A DNA stretch of 64,000 nt, taken from contig DXVO01000016.1 of the NCBI GenBank assembly GCA_019417325.1, positions 124,001 through 188,000 of the forward strand. Reading direction: 5' to 3'. This DNA is from Parabacteroides sp. GTDB lineage: Bacteria; Bacteroidota; Bacteroidia; Bacteroidales; Tannerellaceae. A program made the translations under genes and the position numbers. The notes under the pieces are model-generated. The model searched no databases. It was not told the DNA's origin and saw nothing but the letters and a program-made list of their open reading frames with translations. Below are positions 26,182 to 34,539 of the stretch, in pieces. How positions within the stretch are numbered: the first letter of the stretch is position 1; each line of letters begins with the position of its first letter.

Positions 26182-26571
26182 TTATACTCTTCTCTTTTTA
26201 GGAGGACGACAACCATTATGTGGCAACGGAGTAACATCAACAATTTCTGTTACTTCAATACCGGCACCGTGGATAGTTCTGATAGCAGACTCACGTCCGT
26301 TACCCGGTCCCTTTACGAATACTTTTACTTTTCTCAAACCAAGATCATAAGCTACTTTAGCACAATCTTGTGCTGCCATCTGAGCGGCATACGGAGTGTT
26401 CTTCTTAGAACTTCTAAATCCCATCTTACCAGCAGAAGACCAACTAATTACTTGACCTTCGCTATTTGCAAGAGACACAATAATATTGTTAAAAGAAGAA
26501 TGAATATGAGCTTGACCGTAAGCGTCAACTTTTACGTTTCTCTTCTTTGCTGCGACTGTTTTTTTTGCCAT
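26182..26571 (-). CDS. rpsK: 30S ribosomal protein S11
   Basis: A 129-residue S11 of the 30S platform. It begins MAKKTVAAKKRNVKVDAYGQ and shows GKMGFRSSKKNTPYAAQMAA, VKGPGNGRESAIRTIHGAGI and the C-terminal PHNGCRPPKKRRV tail that contacts the mRNA path. It follows rpsM by 11 bp. The next gene, rpsD, begins only after a 122-bp gap. Confidence 0.98.
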   Translation of the reverse strand: MAKKTVAAKKRNVKVDAYGQAHIHSSFNNIIVSLANSEGQVISWSSAGKMGFRSSKKNTPYAAQMAAQDCAKVAYDLGLRKVKVFVKGPGNGRESAIRTIHGAGIEVTEIVDVTPLPHNGCRPPKKRRV

Positions 26572-26582
26572 ATCAATTCTTA

Positions 26583-26963
26583 TTATTTAGTAGCTTTTTT
26601 CTTATTTGCAACAGTTTTCTTTTTACCCTTACGAGTACGAGCATTGTTCTTTGTACTCTGACCTCTTAAAGGCAAACCGATACGGTGACGAACACCTCTA
26701 TAACATCCGATATCCATCAGACGTTTGATGTTCAGCTGAACTTCAGAACGAAGATCACCTTCTACCTTATATTCTGCGCCAATAATTTCACGTACTTTAG
26801 CAGCCTGATCGTCTGTCCAGTCTTTTACTTTAATATCACGATCAATACCTGCTTTTGCTAAAATTGAGTTAGAAGCACTACGACCGATACCGTAAATATA
26901 GGTCAAGGCAATTTCTCCTCTTTTATTTTGTGGCAAGTCTACACCAACTATTCTTATAGCCAT
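26583..26963 (-). CDS. rpsM: 30S ribosomal protein S13
   Basis: A 126-residue S13 of the 30S head, which bridges to the 50S subunit and touches the P-site tRNA through its C-terminal tail. It begins MAIRIVGVDLPQNKRGEIAL and contains IYGIGRSASNSILAKAGI, GCYRGVRHRIGLPLRGQSTK and a lysine-rich tail (KKKTVANKKKATK). It follows rpmJ by 35 bp. Confidence 0.98.
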   Translation of the reverse strand: MAIRIVGVDLPQNKRGEIALTYIYGIGRSASNSILAKAGIDRDIKVKDWTDDQAAKVREIIGAEYKVEGDLRSEVQLNIKRLMDIGCYRGVRHRIGLPLRGQSTKNNARTRKGKKKTVANKKKATK

Positions 26964-26998
26964 ATTACTTACTTAAATTATTTTGCAAAAATAATAAA

Positions 26999-27115
26999 TT
27001 ATCCTTGACGTTGTTTATACTTAGGATTTTTCTTGTTAATTACGTATAAGCGTCCCTTTCTTCTAACGATCTTACATTCGGGAGTACGCTTCTTTAAAGA
27101 TGCTCTTACTTTCAT
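26999..27115 (-). CDS. rpmJ: 50S ribosomal protein L36 (zinc-free form)
   Basis: A 38-residue L36 read directly from the sequence: it begins MKVRASLKKRTPECKIVRRK and ends KNPKYKQRQG. In zinc-binding L36 proteins three Cys and one His hold a metal; here only one Cys (residue 14) remains and the other ligand positions are replaced (for example Arg-Thr-Pro before ECK, Asn-Lys-Lys later). This is therefore the C-minus form, which does not need zinc. It sits between infA and rpsM with 14-bp and 35-bp gaps, its standard position. Confidence 0.96.
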   Translation of the reverse strand: MKVRASLKKRTPECKIVRRKGRLYVINKKNPKYKQRQG

Positions 27116-27129
27116 ATCTTGTTGTTTTT

Positions 27130-27348
27130 TTATTTGTACCTAAAAGCTATTCGACCTTTTGATAGATCATATGGAGACATTTCAACTCTAACCTTATCAC
27201 CAGGAAGAATCTTTATATAATGCATCCGCATTTTTCCTGAGATGTGGGCCGTTATTTCATGTCCGTTCTCTAATTCTACACGAAACATTGCATTTGACAA
27301 TGCTTCTACAATAACTCCATCTTGCTCAATTGCTGACTGTTTAGCCAT
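27130..27348 (-). CDS. infA: Translation initiation factor IF-1
   Basis: A 72-residue OB-fold protein (MAKQSAIEQDGVIVEALSNA; FRVELENGHEITAHISGKMR; LPGDKVRVEMSPYDLSKGRI) that occupies the ribosomal A site during initiation. The frame runs 9 bp further upstream, but MAKQ is the conserved start. It lies 10 bp after map and 14 bp before rpmJ. Confidence 0.97.
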   Translation of the reverse strand: MAKQSAIEQDGVIVEALSNAMFRVELENGHEITAHISGKMRMHYIKILPGDKVRVEMSPYDLSKGRIAFRYK

Positions 27349-27358
27349 ATAAATCAAA

Positions 27359-28144
27359 TTAAATTGCGCTATTACCTAAAATTTCTTCTATAAATTCGAA
27401 TGAAGATAAAATCTGAGGACCATCTGGACGAATAGCAATACAATGTTCAAAATGAGCAGAGCATTTTCTATCTTTTGTCCGGACTGTCCAACCGTCTTTC
27501 TCAAAAACCACATTCTTGCTTCCCATATTGATCATCGGCTCTATGCAAATACACATTCCGCTTCTCAATAAAGGTCCACAACCAGGGCGTCCGTAATTCG
27601 GAACTTCTGGCTCCTCATGCATTTTACGTCCAATACCATGACCTACCAGTTCTCTTACAACAGAATAACCGTTCGATTCACAATAAGCCTGTACTGCATT
27701 ACTAATATCGCCTAAGCGTCTTCCTTCAACAGCATGTTGGATACCCAAATAAAGAGATTCTTTTGTTGTCTTTAATAACTTCTTTACCTCTGGGGCAACT
27801 TCTCCTACACAAAAGGTATAAGCAGAATCACCAACAAAACCATTCAATATAGTTCCACAATCAACAGAAATGACATCACCTTCTTTTAAAATAGCTTTCG
27901 CAGAAGGAATTCCATGAACAACCTGTTCATTTACAGAAGCACAAATTGAATTAGGAAAACCACCGTATCCTAAAAAAGCCGGAACCGCACCATTATCTCT
28001 AATGAATTCTTCGGCAATCTTATCTAGTTGTAGTGTACTAACTCCCGGAGCAATATGTTTAGATAGTTCTCCCAGAGTTTTACCAACCAATTGATTGGCA
28101 TCACGCATCAACTCTATCTCTTCATCTGTCTTTAAATAGATCAT
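27359..28144 (-). CDS. map: Type I methionine aminopeptidase
   Basis: A 261-residue enzyme that removes the initiator methionine from nascent proteins. The pita-bread fold metal ligands are visible: Asp in SVDCGTILNGFVGDSAYTF (both aspartates), His in LVGHGIGRKMHEEP, Glu in CICIEPMINMG and Glu in AHFEHCIAI. Length fits short type Ia MetAPs with no zinc-finger extension. I start it at 28144 (MIYLKTDEEIELM), 4 bp after the secY stop; an in-frame ATG at 28162 would overlap secY. Placement between secY and infA is normal. Confidence 0.97.
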   Translation of the reverse strand: MIYLKTDEEIELMRDANQLVGKTLGELSKHIAPGVSTLQLDKIAEEFIRDNGAVPAFLGYGGFPNSICASVNEQVVHGIPSAKAILKEGDVISVDCGTILNGFVGDSAYTFCVGEVAPEVKKLLKTTKESLYLGIQHAVEGRRLGDISNAVQAYCESNGYSVVRELVGHGIGRKMHEEPEVPNYGRPGCGPLLRSGMCICIEPMINMGSKNVVFEKDGWTVRTKDRKCSAHFEHCIAIRPDGPQILSSFEFIEEILGNSAI

Positions 28145-28148
28145 TCTA

Positions 28149-29489
28149 TTAATAAGCTGCAACTGAACCTGTACGTCCTTTAATTCTTCCTGACTTCAAT
28201 AAACCGTCATAATGACGCATCAGCAAATGGCTTTCCACTTGTTGTAAAGTATCCAATACAACACCAACCAAAATCAACAAAGATGTTCCACCAAAGAATT
28301 GGGAGAATCCCATACTTACACCGGCAATTCTTGCAAATGCAGGCATAATTGCCACTAATGCCAAGAAAAATGCACCAGGCAAAGTAATACGGTCCATAAT
28401 GGTATCTAAATAGTCTTTGGTATGTTTGCCTGGTTTTACACCTGGAATGAAACCATTGTTCCTCTTCAAATCATCTGACATCTGAGTCGGATTGATTGTA
28501 ATAGCTGTATAAAAATAAGTAAACAAGATAATCAGTACAGCAAATACAAAATTGTACCAAAATCCTGTATTATCCATAAATGCAGCAACAAATGGTGAAC
28601 GTTCTCCGGTATTTGAAAAACCTACAATTGAAATAGGAATAAACATAATTGCCTGGGCAAAAATGATAGGCATTACGTTTGCAGCATTTACCTTTAATGG
28701 GATATACTGGCGGGCACCACCATATTGTTTATTACCAATAATTCTTTTTGCGTACTGTACAGGAACCTTGCGAGTACCTTGTACCAACAGGATTGCACCT
28801 GCGATAACCAACAAAAGGAACAACATTTCAAACAAGAACATAACCAGACCACCGGTTTTTTCACTTGTTCTAGAAATAAATTCTTCAAACAATGAATGCG
28901 GCAGACGGGCTATAATACCAACTAAAATGATAAATGAAATACCATTTCCTACACCTTTATCTGTAATTCTTTCACCTAGCCATAAGATAAACATACTTCC
29001 TGCAGCCAAAATAACTGTGGAAGAAATTGTAAACCAAATACCTGCAGGTAAAGCAGCACCAGCAGCCTTCAGCTGTACACTTAAGTTAACAAGATACGTT
29101 GGACCTTGGAACAGAAGAATAGCAACAGTCAGGTAGCGCGTCCATTGGTTGATTTTTCTACGACCACTCTCACCCTCTCTTTGTAATTTCTGGAAAGAAG
29201 GAACTGCAATTGCAAGCAACTGCATTACGATGGAAGCGGAGATATAAGGCATAATCCCTAATGCAAAAATAGATGCATTAGAGAACGCACCTCCTGAAAA
29301 CATATCCAACAGCGCAAGCAATCCGCCTCTTGTCTGTTCCTGCAAAGCGGTCAACGCTTTAGGATCAATACCCGGAAGTACTACATACGTACCAAAACGA
29401 TATATAGCAACCAACAAAAGAGTGGTGAGGATCCGATTTCTCAGATCCTCTATCTTCCAGATATTTTTGATTGTTTCTACAGCTCTCAT
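28149..29489 (-). CDS. secY: Preprotein translocase channel SecY
   Basis: A 446-residue polytopic protein with about ten membrane helices, the channel of the Sec translocon. It starts MRAVETIKNIWKIEDLRNRI and shows the plug region (GGLLALLDMFSGGAFSNASI), GIMPYISASIVMQLL, the long loop with QGTRKVPVQYAKRI, and the C-terminal KPGKHTKDYLDTIMDRITLP and HYDGLLKSGRIKGR segments. It follows rplO by 3 bp and precedes map by 4 bp, the classic spc-operon order. Confidence 0.98.
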   Translation of the reverse strand: MRAVETIKNIWKIEDLRNRILTTLLLVAIYRFGTYVVLPGIDPKALTALQEQTRGGLLALLDMFSGGAFSNASIFALGIMPYISASIVMQLLAIAVPSFQKLQREGESGRRKINQWTRYLTVAILLFQGPTYLVNLSVQLKAAGAALPAGIWFTISSTVILAAGSMFILWLGERITDKGVGNGISFIILVGIIARLPHSLFEEFISRTSEKTGGLVMFLFEMLFLLLVIAGAILLVQGTRKVPVQYAKRIIGNKQYGGARQYIPLKVNAANVMPIIFAQAIMFIPISIVGFSNTGERSPFVAAFMDNTGFWYNFVFAVLIILFTYFYTAITINPTQMSDDLKRNNGFIPGVKPGKHTKDYLDTIMDRITLPGAFFLALVAIMPAFARIAGVSMGFSQFFGGTSLLILVGVVLDTLQQVESHLLMRHYDGLLKSGRIKGRTGSVAAY

Positions 29490-29492
29490 AAC

Positions 29493-29939
29493 TTAGAGTT
29501 TAACAACAGTACCACCTACAGCCTGGATAGCAACTTCAGCACTCTTAGAGAACGCGTGAGCTTCTACTTCTAATTTAGCTGTTAAGTTACCATTACCAAG
29601 AATTTTAACCAATTGTGAAGCTGAAATGAAACCAGCTTCAATTAACTCATTGATACCAATCTTAGTGATCTGCAAAGCATCTGCCATTCCCTGTAATGTA
29701 GAAAGATTGATTGCTTTATATTCAACGCGGTTAATATTCTTGAAACCAAATTTAGGCAAACGTCTCTGTATAGGCATCTGACCACCTTCGAAACCAATCT
29801 TTTTTGAATAGCCAGATCTTGACTTTGCTCCTTTATGACCTCTTGTTGAAGTACCTCCTAATCCTGAACCCGGACCACGGCCGATTCTTTTTCTGGTCTT
29901 GGTAGATCCTTCAGCAGGTTTTAAATTTGATAAATTCAT
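29493..29939 (-). CDS. rplO: 50S ribosomal protein L15
   Basis: A 148-residue L15 of the large subunit. The unstructured glycine-rich N terminus (GSTKTRKRIGRGPGSGLGGT) that threads into 23S rRNA is present, followed by FEGGQMPIQRRLPKFGFKN and the globular C terminus. It lies 29 bp after rpmD and 3 bp before secY. Confidence 0.98.
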   Translation of the reverse strand: MNLSNLKPAEGSTKTRKRIGRGPGSGLGGTSTRGHKGAKSRSGYSKKIGFEGGQMPIQRRLPKFGFKNINRVEYKAINLSTLQGMADALQITKIGINELIEAGFISASQLVKILGNGNLTAKLEVEAHAFSKSAEVAIQAVGGTVVKL

Positions 29940-29968
29940 ATCGTATAATTTATTTTTTCAACCGATTA

Positions 29969-30145
29969 TTACTTTTCTACTGAAACCAAATGTTTCACTT
30001 TCTCAACCATACCCAGAATAGCCGGAGTAGCATTATGTTCTACGACCTGATTCATTTTTCTCAGACCCAGTGCATCAAGAGTTCTCTTTTGGTCTTTCGG
30101 GCATTTAATTCTACTTTTAACTTGCTTAACTTTAATAGTTGCCAT
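29969..30145 (-). CDS. rpmD: 50S ribosomal protein L30
   Basis: A 58-residue L30 read directly: it begins MATIKVKQVKSRIKCPKDQK and includes LDALGLRKMNQVVEHNATPA. This small protein sits on the 50S solvent side near the 5S rRNA region and is missing in some lineages; here it is intact. It lies 17 bp after rpsE and 29 bp before rplO, its usual slot. Confidence 0.96.
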   Translation of the reverse strand: MATIKVKQVKSRIKCPKDQKRTLDALGLRKMNQVVEHNATPAILGMVEKVKHLVSVEK

Positions 30146-30162
30146 CTTTATATCCTCCCTAA

Positions 30163-30681
30163 TTAACCTTTGAATACTTTTTCTACAGCAACACCTCTGT
30201 TCTGAGCAACCATCAACGGGCTTCTCAACTCATTTAATGCAGCAATAGTTGCTTTCACTAAGTTGTGAGGATTTGAAGACCCCTTTGATTTAGCCAAAAC
30301 GTCTGTGATACCAACACTTTCCAATACAGCACGCATAGCACCACCAGCTTTAACACCGGTACCGTGAGATGCAGGTTTGATAAGCACCTGAGCACCACCA
30401 AACTTAGCTAATTGTTCGTGAGGAATTGTACCCTTATGAACAGGAACTTTGATCAGATTCTTTTTAGCAGCTTCTACACCTTTAGCTATAGCTGTAGTCA
30501 CTTCACCAGCTTTACCTAAGCCCCAACCGATGATACCATCTTCATTTCCTACTACTACAATAGCAGCAAAACTGAAAGTACGTCCACCTTTCGTAACTTT
30601 AGTAACACGATTAATTGCAACTAATCGGTCCTTCAACTCTATGTCGTTGGTCGATTTAACTCTATTATTAACTCCTGCCAT
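30163..30681 (-). CDS. rpsE: 30S ribosomal protein S5
   Basis: A 172-residue S5 that sits at the mRNA entry of the 30S subunit and influences fidelity. It has the double-stranded-RNA-binding-like N half (KDRLVAINRVTKVTKGGRTF; GNEDGIIGWGLGKAGEVTTA) and the C half with GGAMRAVLESVGITDVLAKS. I prefer the MAGVNNRVKS start at 30681; MKM at 30687 is possible. The gap to rplR is then 5 bp. Confidence 0.97.
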   Translation of the reverse strand: MAGVNNRVKSTNDIELKDRLVAINRVTKVTKGGRTFSFAAIVVVGNEDGIIGWGLGKAGEVTTAIAKGVEAAKKNLIKVPVHKGTIPHEQLAKFGGAQVLIKPASHGTGVKAGGAMRAVLESVGITDVLAKSKGSSNPHNLVKATIAALNELRSPLMVAQNRGVAVEKVFKG

Positions 30682-30686
30682 CTTCA

Positions 30687-31031
30687 TTAAAATTTAAGGC
30701 CGCCGTTACGTGCAGCATCTGCTAATTCTTTAATTCTCCCATGATACAGGTAACCGTTACGGTCGAAAACTACTGTCTGCACACCAGCTTCCTGAGCAGC
30801 TTTTGCAACCTGCTCACCAACTTTAGCAGCGATTTCTTTCTTCGGTGCTTTAACATCCAGCTTCAAAGAAGAAGCTGCAGCTAAAGTCTTACCTGTAGTG
30901 TCATCTATTACCTGTGCATAGATCTGTTTATTGCTTCTAAACACAGTCAGGCGCGGACGTTCAGTTGTTCCTGAAACTTTGCCGCGTACACCTGCTTTTA
31001 TCTTTAATCTTCTTTCTTCCTTCGTTGTCAT
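30687..31031 (-). CDS. rplR: 50S ribosomal protein L18
   Basis: A 114-residue L18 that binds 5S rRNA. It begins MTTKEERRLKIKAGVRGKVS and contains RPRLTVFRSNKQIYAQVIDD and the C-terminal FDRNGYLYHGRIKELADAAR signature. It lies 21 bp after rplF. Confidence 0.98.
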   Translation of the reverse strand: MTTKEERRLKIKAGVRGKVSGTTERPRLTVFRSNKQIYAQVIDDTTGKTLAAASSLKLDVKAPKKEIAAKVGEQVAKAAQEAGVQTVVFDRNGYLYHGRIKELADAARNGGLKF

Positions 31032-31052
31032 GATAATTTCAGTTTACGTAGA

Positions 31053-31604
31053 TTACTTACCAGCTGACTTACCAGACTTTCTGCGAATTTCTTCACCCAC
31101 AAATTTGATACCTTTACCTTTATAAGGTTCCGGCATTCTGAATGAACGAATCTTAGCACAAATCTGACCTAATAATTGTTTATCAGCTGATTCAAGGATA
31201 ATAAGAGGATTTTTATTTCTCTCTGCCTTTGTTTCAACTTTTACTTCTTTAGGTAACAACATATAAATATTATGTGTATAACCTAAAGAAAGATCCAACA
31301 ACTGACCTGTATTTGATGCACGATAACCAACACCCACAAGTTCCAGTTCCTTCTTGTATCCTTCAGCAACACCAATCACCATATTGTTTACCAATGCACG
31401 GTATAATCCATGCAAAGCACGATGATTCTTTTCGTCAGTCGGACGAATCAGATGAATAATACCATCTTCAAATGTTACTTTAATATCAGGATTTACAACC
31501 TGAGTCAGTTCGCCTTTCGGACCCTTTACAGTCACCTCATTATCCTTAATAGTAACCGTAACACCTGCTGGTACATGAATGGGTAATTTTCCAATTCTTG
31601 ACAT
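31053..31604 (-). CDS. rplF: 50S ribosomal protein L6
   Basis: A 183-residue L6 made of two similar domains, located near the factor-binding site of the 50S subunit. It begins MSRIGKLPIHVPAGVTVTIK, shows VKGPKGELTQVVNPDIKVTF, and ends with the conserved RMPEPYKGKGIKFVGEEIRR segment. It lies 16 bp after rpsH. Confidence 0.98.
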   Translation of the reverse strand: MSRIGKLPIHVPAGVTVTIKDNEVTVKGPKGELTQVVNPDIKVTFEDGIIHLIRPTDEKNHRALHGLYRALVNNMVIGVAEGYKKELELVGVGYRASNTGQLLDLSLGYTHNIYMLLPKEVKVETKAERNKNPLIILESADKQLLGQICAKIRSFRMPEPYKGKGIKFVGEEIRRKSGKSAGK

Positions 31605-31620
31605 TCTTCTTTCCTCCTAA

Positions 31621-32016
31621 TTAATAAACATAACATAATACTTCGCCACCGATCTTCAGATCGCGAGCTTCTTTGTCTGTCATCACACCCTTAGAAGTAG
31701 AAAGAACTGCAATACCCAATCCGTTCAATACTCTCGGCATGTCTTTGTAGCCAGTGTACTTACGCAAACCTGGAGTAGAAACTCTCTCAAGTTTCTTGAT
31801 TGCATTTACTTTGTTTACCAAGTCATACTTCAAGGCAATCTTAATTGTACCTTGAGGACCTTCTTCTACAAACTTAAAATTAAGAATGTAGCCCTTGTCG
31901 AAAAGGATCTTCGTGATCTCTTTCTTTAAATTTGACGCCGGCACTTCTACAACTCTGTGCTTCGCTTTAATTGCATTACGCAATCTTGTCAAATAATCTG
32001 CAATAGGATCTGTCAT
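31621..32016 (-). CDS. rpsH: 30S ribosomal protein S8
   Basis: A 131-residue S8, a primary 16S rRNA binder and, in E. coli, the translational repressor of the spc operon. It begins MTDPIADYLTRLRNAIKAKH and contains the C-terminal LNGLGIAVLSTSKGVMTDKE motif. The 57-bp gap before it, after rpsN, is one of the longer gaps in this cluster. Confidence 0.98.
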   Translation of the reverse strand: MTDPIADYLTRLRNAIKAKHRVVEVPASNLKKEITKILFDKGYILNFKFVEEGPQGTIKIALKYDLVNKVNAIKKLERVSTPGLRKYTGYKDMPRVLNGLGIAVLSTSKGVMTDKEARDLKIGGEVLCYVY

Positions 32017-32073
32017 ATAATAAATAATTAAATTGATCCGGCCACCCGGACAATATTTAAATTAGAAAAACTC

Positions 32074-32343
32074 TTACCAACTTGCTTTCTTTACACCTGG
32101 GATTAAACCTTGAGATGCCATTTCACGCAATTGAATACGAGAAATACCGAATTGGCGTACATAACCTTTCGGACGACCTGTAATTTTGCAACGATTGTGC
32201 AAACGTACAGGAGAAGCATTTTTAGGTAAAGCCTGCAAAGCTTCATAGTCGCCTGCAGCTTTAAGTTCAGCTCTTTTTGCTGCATATTTAGCAACTAACT
32301 TCGCTCTTTTAACCTCACGGGCCTTCATTGATTCCTTAGCCAT
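32074..32343 (-). CDS. rpsN: 30S ribosomal protein S14 (long, zinc-free form)
   Basis: An 89-residue S14 of the 30S head. It begins MAKESMKAREVKRAKLVAKY and ends with FGISRIQLREMASQGLIPGV and KKASW. The short zinc form is about 61 residues with a CxxC...CxxC ribbon; this copy has the longer form with a single Cys (NRCKITGR) and so does not need zinc. It lies 6 bp after rplE. Confidence 0.97.
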   Translation of the reverse strand: MAKESMKAREVKRAKLVAKYAAKRAELKAAGDYEALQALPKNASPVRLHNRCKITGRPKGYVRQFGISRIQLREMASQGLIPGVKKASW

Positions 32344-32349
32344 AACTAC

Positions 32350-32907
32350 TTAATCTTTTTTTGCATTTTTAAAAGGCAACCCAAATTCTCTCAATAGAGC
32401 ATACCCTTCTTCATCTGTTTTCGCAGAGGTCACAAAGGTAATATTCATTCCCAATATTTTGGTAATATTATCGATATTTATTTCAGGGAAAATGATTTGT
32501 TCCTGAATTCCGAGGGTATAATTACCTCTTCCATCCAATTTACTTTCAATACCCTTGAAGTCACGGATACGAGGAAGAGCAATACGAACAAGTCTTTCCA
32601 GGAATTCGTACATCTGCTCACGGCGTAATGTAACCATCACACCAATAGGCATTTTCTTACGCAATTTGAAGTTAGAGATATCCTTCTTTGAAACTGTTGC
32701 TACAGCCTTCTGGCCTGTGATTGTAGACAATTCACTGATTGCGATATCGATGATCTTTTTATCAGCAGCAGCCATACCTAAACCTTGATTGATAACAATC
32801 TTCTTCAGTACGGGAACCTGCATAACGGTTTTATAACCGAACTCTTTCGTCAAAGCAGGAACAATTCTGTCCTGATATTCTTTCTTAAGACTGGCAGTAT
32901 TGCTCAT
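32350..32907 (-). CDS. rplE: 50S ribosomal protein L5
   Basis: A 185-residue L5, a 5S rRNA-binding protein of the central protuberance that touches the P-site tRNA. It shows VPVLKKIVINQGLGMAAADK, ISNFKLRKKMPIGVMVTLRR and ALPRIRDFKGIESKLDGRGN. Its ATG shares one base with the rplX stop codon, indicating coupled translation. Confidence 0.98.
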   Translation of the reverse strand: MSNTASLKKEYQDRIVPALTKEFGYKTVMQVPVLKKIVINQGLGMAAADKKIIDIAISELSTITGQKAVATVSKKDISNFKLRKKMPIGVMVTLRREQMYEFLERLVRIALPRIRDFKGIESKLDGRGNYTLGIQEQIIFPEINIDNITKILGMNITFVTSAKTDEEGYALLREFGLPFKNAKKD

Positions 32908-33227
32908 TACTTAATTTCCTCCCCTGATTTTTTAGAATAACGCACTAAAGCACCTTTTTCATCTAATTTACGACCAATACGTGTTGGTTTACCGGATTTC
33001 GGATCAACTACGTTGAGATTGGAAATATGGATAGGAGCTTCTTTCTTTTCAATTCCTCCCTGAGGATTTTTTGCATTAGGCTTAGTATGCTTTGATACCA
33101 TATTAATACCTTCAACAATTGCACGATTGTCCTTTACAAGAACCTGTAAAACACGACCTGTCTTACCTTTGTCCTCTCCGGTATTAACAAAAACTATATC
33201 GCCTTTTTTGATATGTAATTTGCTCAT
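32907..33227 (-). CDS. rplX: 50S ribosomal protein L24
   Basis: A 106-residue L24 with a KOW motif (MSKLHIKKGDIVFVNTGEDK; GKTGRVLQVLVKDNRAIVEG), an assembly-initiating protein of the 50S subunit. The frame is open to 33266, but the conserved N terminus begins at 33227. It lies 19 bp after rplN and overlaps rplE by one base. Confidence 0.97.
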   Translation of the reverse strand: MSKLHIKKGDIVFVNTGEDKGKTGRVLQVLVKDNRAIVEGINMVSKHTKPNAKNPQGGIEKKEAPIHISNLNVVDPKSGKPTRIGRKLDEKGALVRYSKKSGEEIK

Positions 33228-33246
33228 TACTTTAAGTTTTACAAAA

Positions 33247-33612
33247 TTAAAGCACTTCAGGTGCAAGTGAAACGATTTTCATGTTTGTTGCACGAAGTTC
33301 TCTGGCAACCGGACCAAAGATACGGCTTCCACGAATATCACCACCGGCATTCAATAATACACATGCATTATCATCAAAACGGATGTATGAACCATCCTGA
33401 CGGCGGATTTCTTTTTTAGTGCGAACAATGATAGCCTTAGAAACAGCACCCTTCTTCACATCACTTGATGGGATTACACTCTTAATTGCAACTACAATTA
33501 CATCCCCAACAGAAGCATAACGTTTTCTTGTTCCGCCTAAAACACGGATACATAAACATTCTTTTGCACCACTGTTATCTGCTACTACTAGTCTTGATTC
33601 TTGCTGTATCAT
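33247..33612 (-). CDS. rplN: 50S ribosomal protein L14
   Basis: A 121-residue L14 at the intersubunit face. It begins MIQQESRLVVADNSGAKECL and contains CIRVLGGTRKRYASVGDVIV and NAGGDIRGSRIFGPVARELR, the family signature. It lies 1 bp after rpsQ. Confidence 0.98.
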   Translation of the reverse strand: MIQQESRLVVADNSGAKECLCIRVLGGTRKRYASVGDVIVVAIKSVIPSSDVKKGAVSKAIIVRTKKEIRRQDGSYIRFDDNACVLLNAGGDIRGSRIFGPVARELRATNMKIVSLAPEVL

Positions 33613-33613
33613 G

Positions 33614-33871
33614 TTACTTAGCCCTTTCGATTATTTGAACTAATCTCCATCTTTTTGTTTTGCTCAAAGGACGAGTTTCCATAATCTTTACAGTATCGCC
33701 GATACCGCATTCATTCTTTTCGTCGTGAGCATGATATTTTTTCGTTTTACTAACGAACTTACCATAAATGGGGTGTTTTTCCTTCCATTTAATAGCAACA
33801 GTGATACTTTTGTCCATCTTGTTGCTAGTAACCACGCCCGTTCTTTCTTTTCTTAAATTTCTAGTTTCCAT
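33614..33871 (-). CDS. rpsQ: 30S ribosomal protein S17
   Basis: An 85-residue OB-fold S17 (METRNLRKERTGVVTSNKMD; GDTVKIMETRPLSKTKRWRL) that binds 16S rRNA early in assembly. An in-frame TTG at 33880 exists, but the ATG at 33871 fits the family. It lies 9 bp after rpmC and 1 bp before rplN. Confidence 0.97.
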   Translation of the reverse strand: METRNLRKERTGVVTSNKMDKSITVAIKWKEKHPIYGKFVSKTKKYHAHDEKNECGIGDTVKIMETRPLSKTKRWRLVQIIERAK

Positions 33872-33880
33872 CAGGCTCAA

Positions 33881-34078
33881 TTATTTGTTGTTAAGTTCTC
33901 TCTGGCGCAATTCTGTTTTCATGCGCGCAATCATCCTGCGTTGTTGTTTAATCTGAGCAGGGTTATCACTAGGAGAAATGCTGTGGTTAATTACTTTCTG
34001 ATCGTAAGCAGCCACTTCTGCATCAATTCTTTCTACCAGCTCCTTCGTGCTTAATTCTCTAATTTCTGCAATCTTCAT
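33881..34078 (-). CDS. rpmC: 50S ribosomal protein L29
   Basis: A 65-residue helical L29 next to the exit tunnel (MKIAEIRELSTKELVERIDA; IKQQRRMIARMKTELRQREL). The ATG at 34078 is preferred over an in-frame TTG at 34084. It lies 6 bp after rplP and 9 bp before rpsQ. Confidence 0.97.
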   Translation of the reverse strand: MKIAEIRELSTKELVERIDAEVAAYDQKVINHSISPSDNPAQIKQQRRMIARMKTELRQRELNNK

Positions 34079-34084
34079 AACCAA

Positions 34085-34519
34085 TTACGCATTTTGATTA
34101 GCCATATCATAATCACGTCTCACAACAAATTTCGTTGTTACCGGAAGCTTTTGAGCAGCTAAGCGCAAAGCTTCTTTAGCAATATCAAAAGGAACCCCTT
34201 CGATTTCGAAAATCAAACGACCTGGAGTAACAGGCGCAACAAATCCTTCCGGATTACCTTTACCTTTACCCATACGTACTTCAGCAGGCTTCTTTGTGAT
34301 TGGTTTATCCGGGAATATACGAACCCAAACCTGACCCTGACGTTGCATGTAACGAGTTACAGCGATACGGGCAGCTTCGATCTGACGACCGGTAATCCAT
34401 TTATTTTCTAAAGCTTTTATACCAAAAGAACCGAATGCCAGCTGGTTGCCACGTTGAGCTTCACCCTTCATGCGACCTTTCTGCTGTCTTCTGAACTTGG
34501 TTTTTTTAGGTTGTAACAT
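34085..34519 (-). CDS. rplP: 50S ribosomal protein L16
   Basis: A 144-residue L16, needed for the peptidyl-transferase and A-site region. It begins MLQPKKTKFRRQQKGRMKGE and contains VWVRIFPDKPITKKPAEVRM, then GKGKGNPEGFVAPVTPGRLI. It follows rpsC by 20 bp. Confidence 0.98.
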   Translation of the reverse strand: MLQPKKTKFRRQQKGRMKGEAQRGNQLAFGSFGIKALENKWITGRQIEAARIAVTRYMQRQGQVWVRIFPDKPITKKPAEVRMGKGKGNPEGFVAPVTPGRLIFEIEGVPFDIAKEALRLAAQKLPVTTKFVVRRDYDMANQNA

Positions 34520-34539
34520 TTCTTCTTAAATTCTAACGT

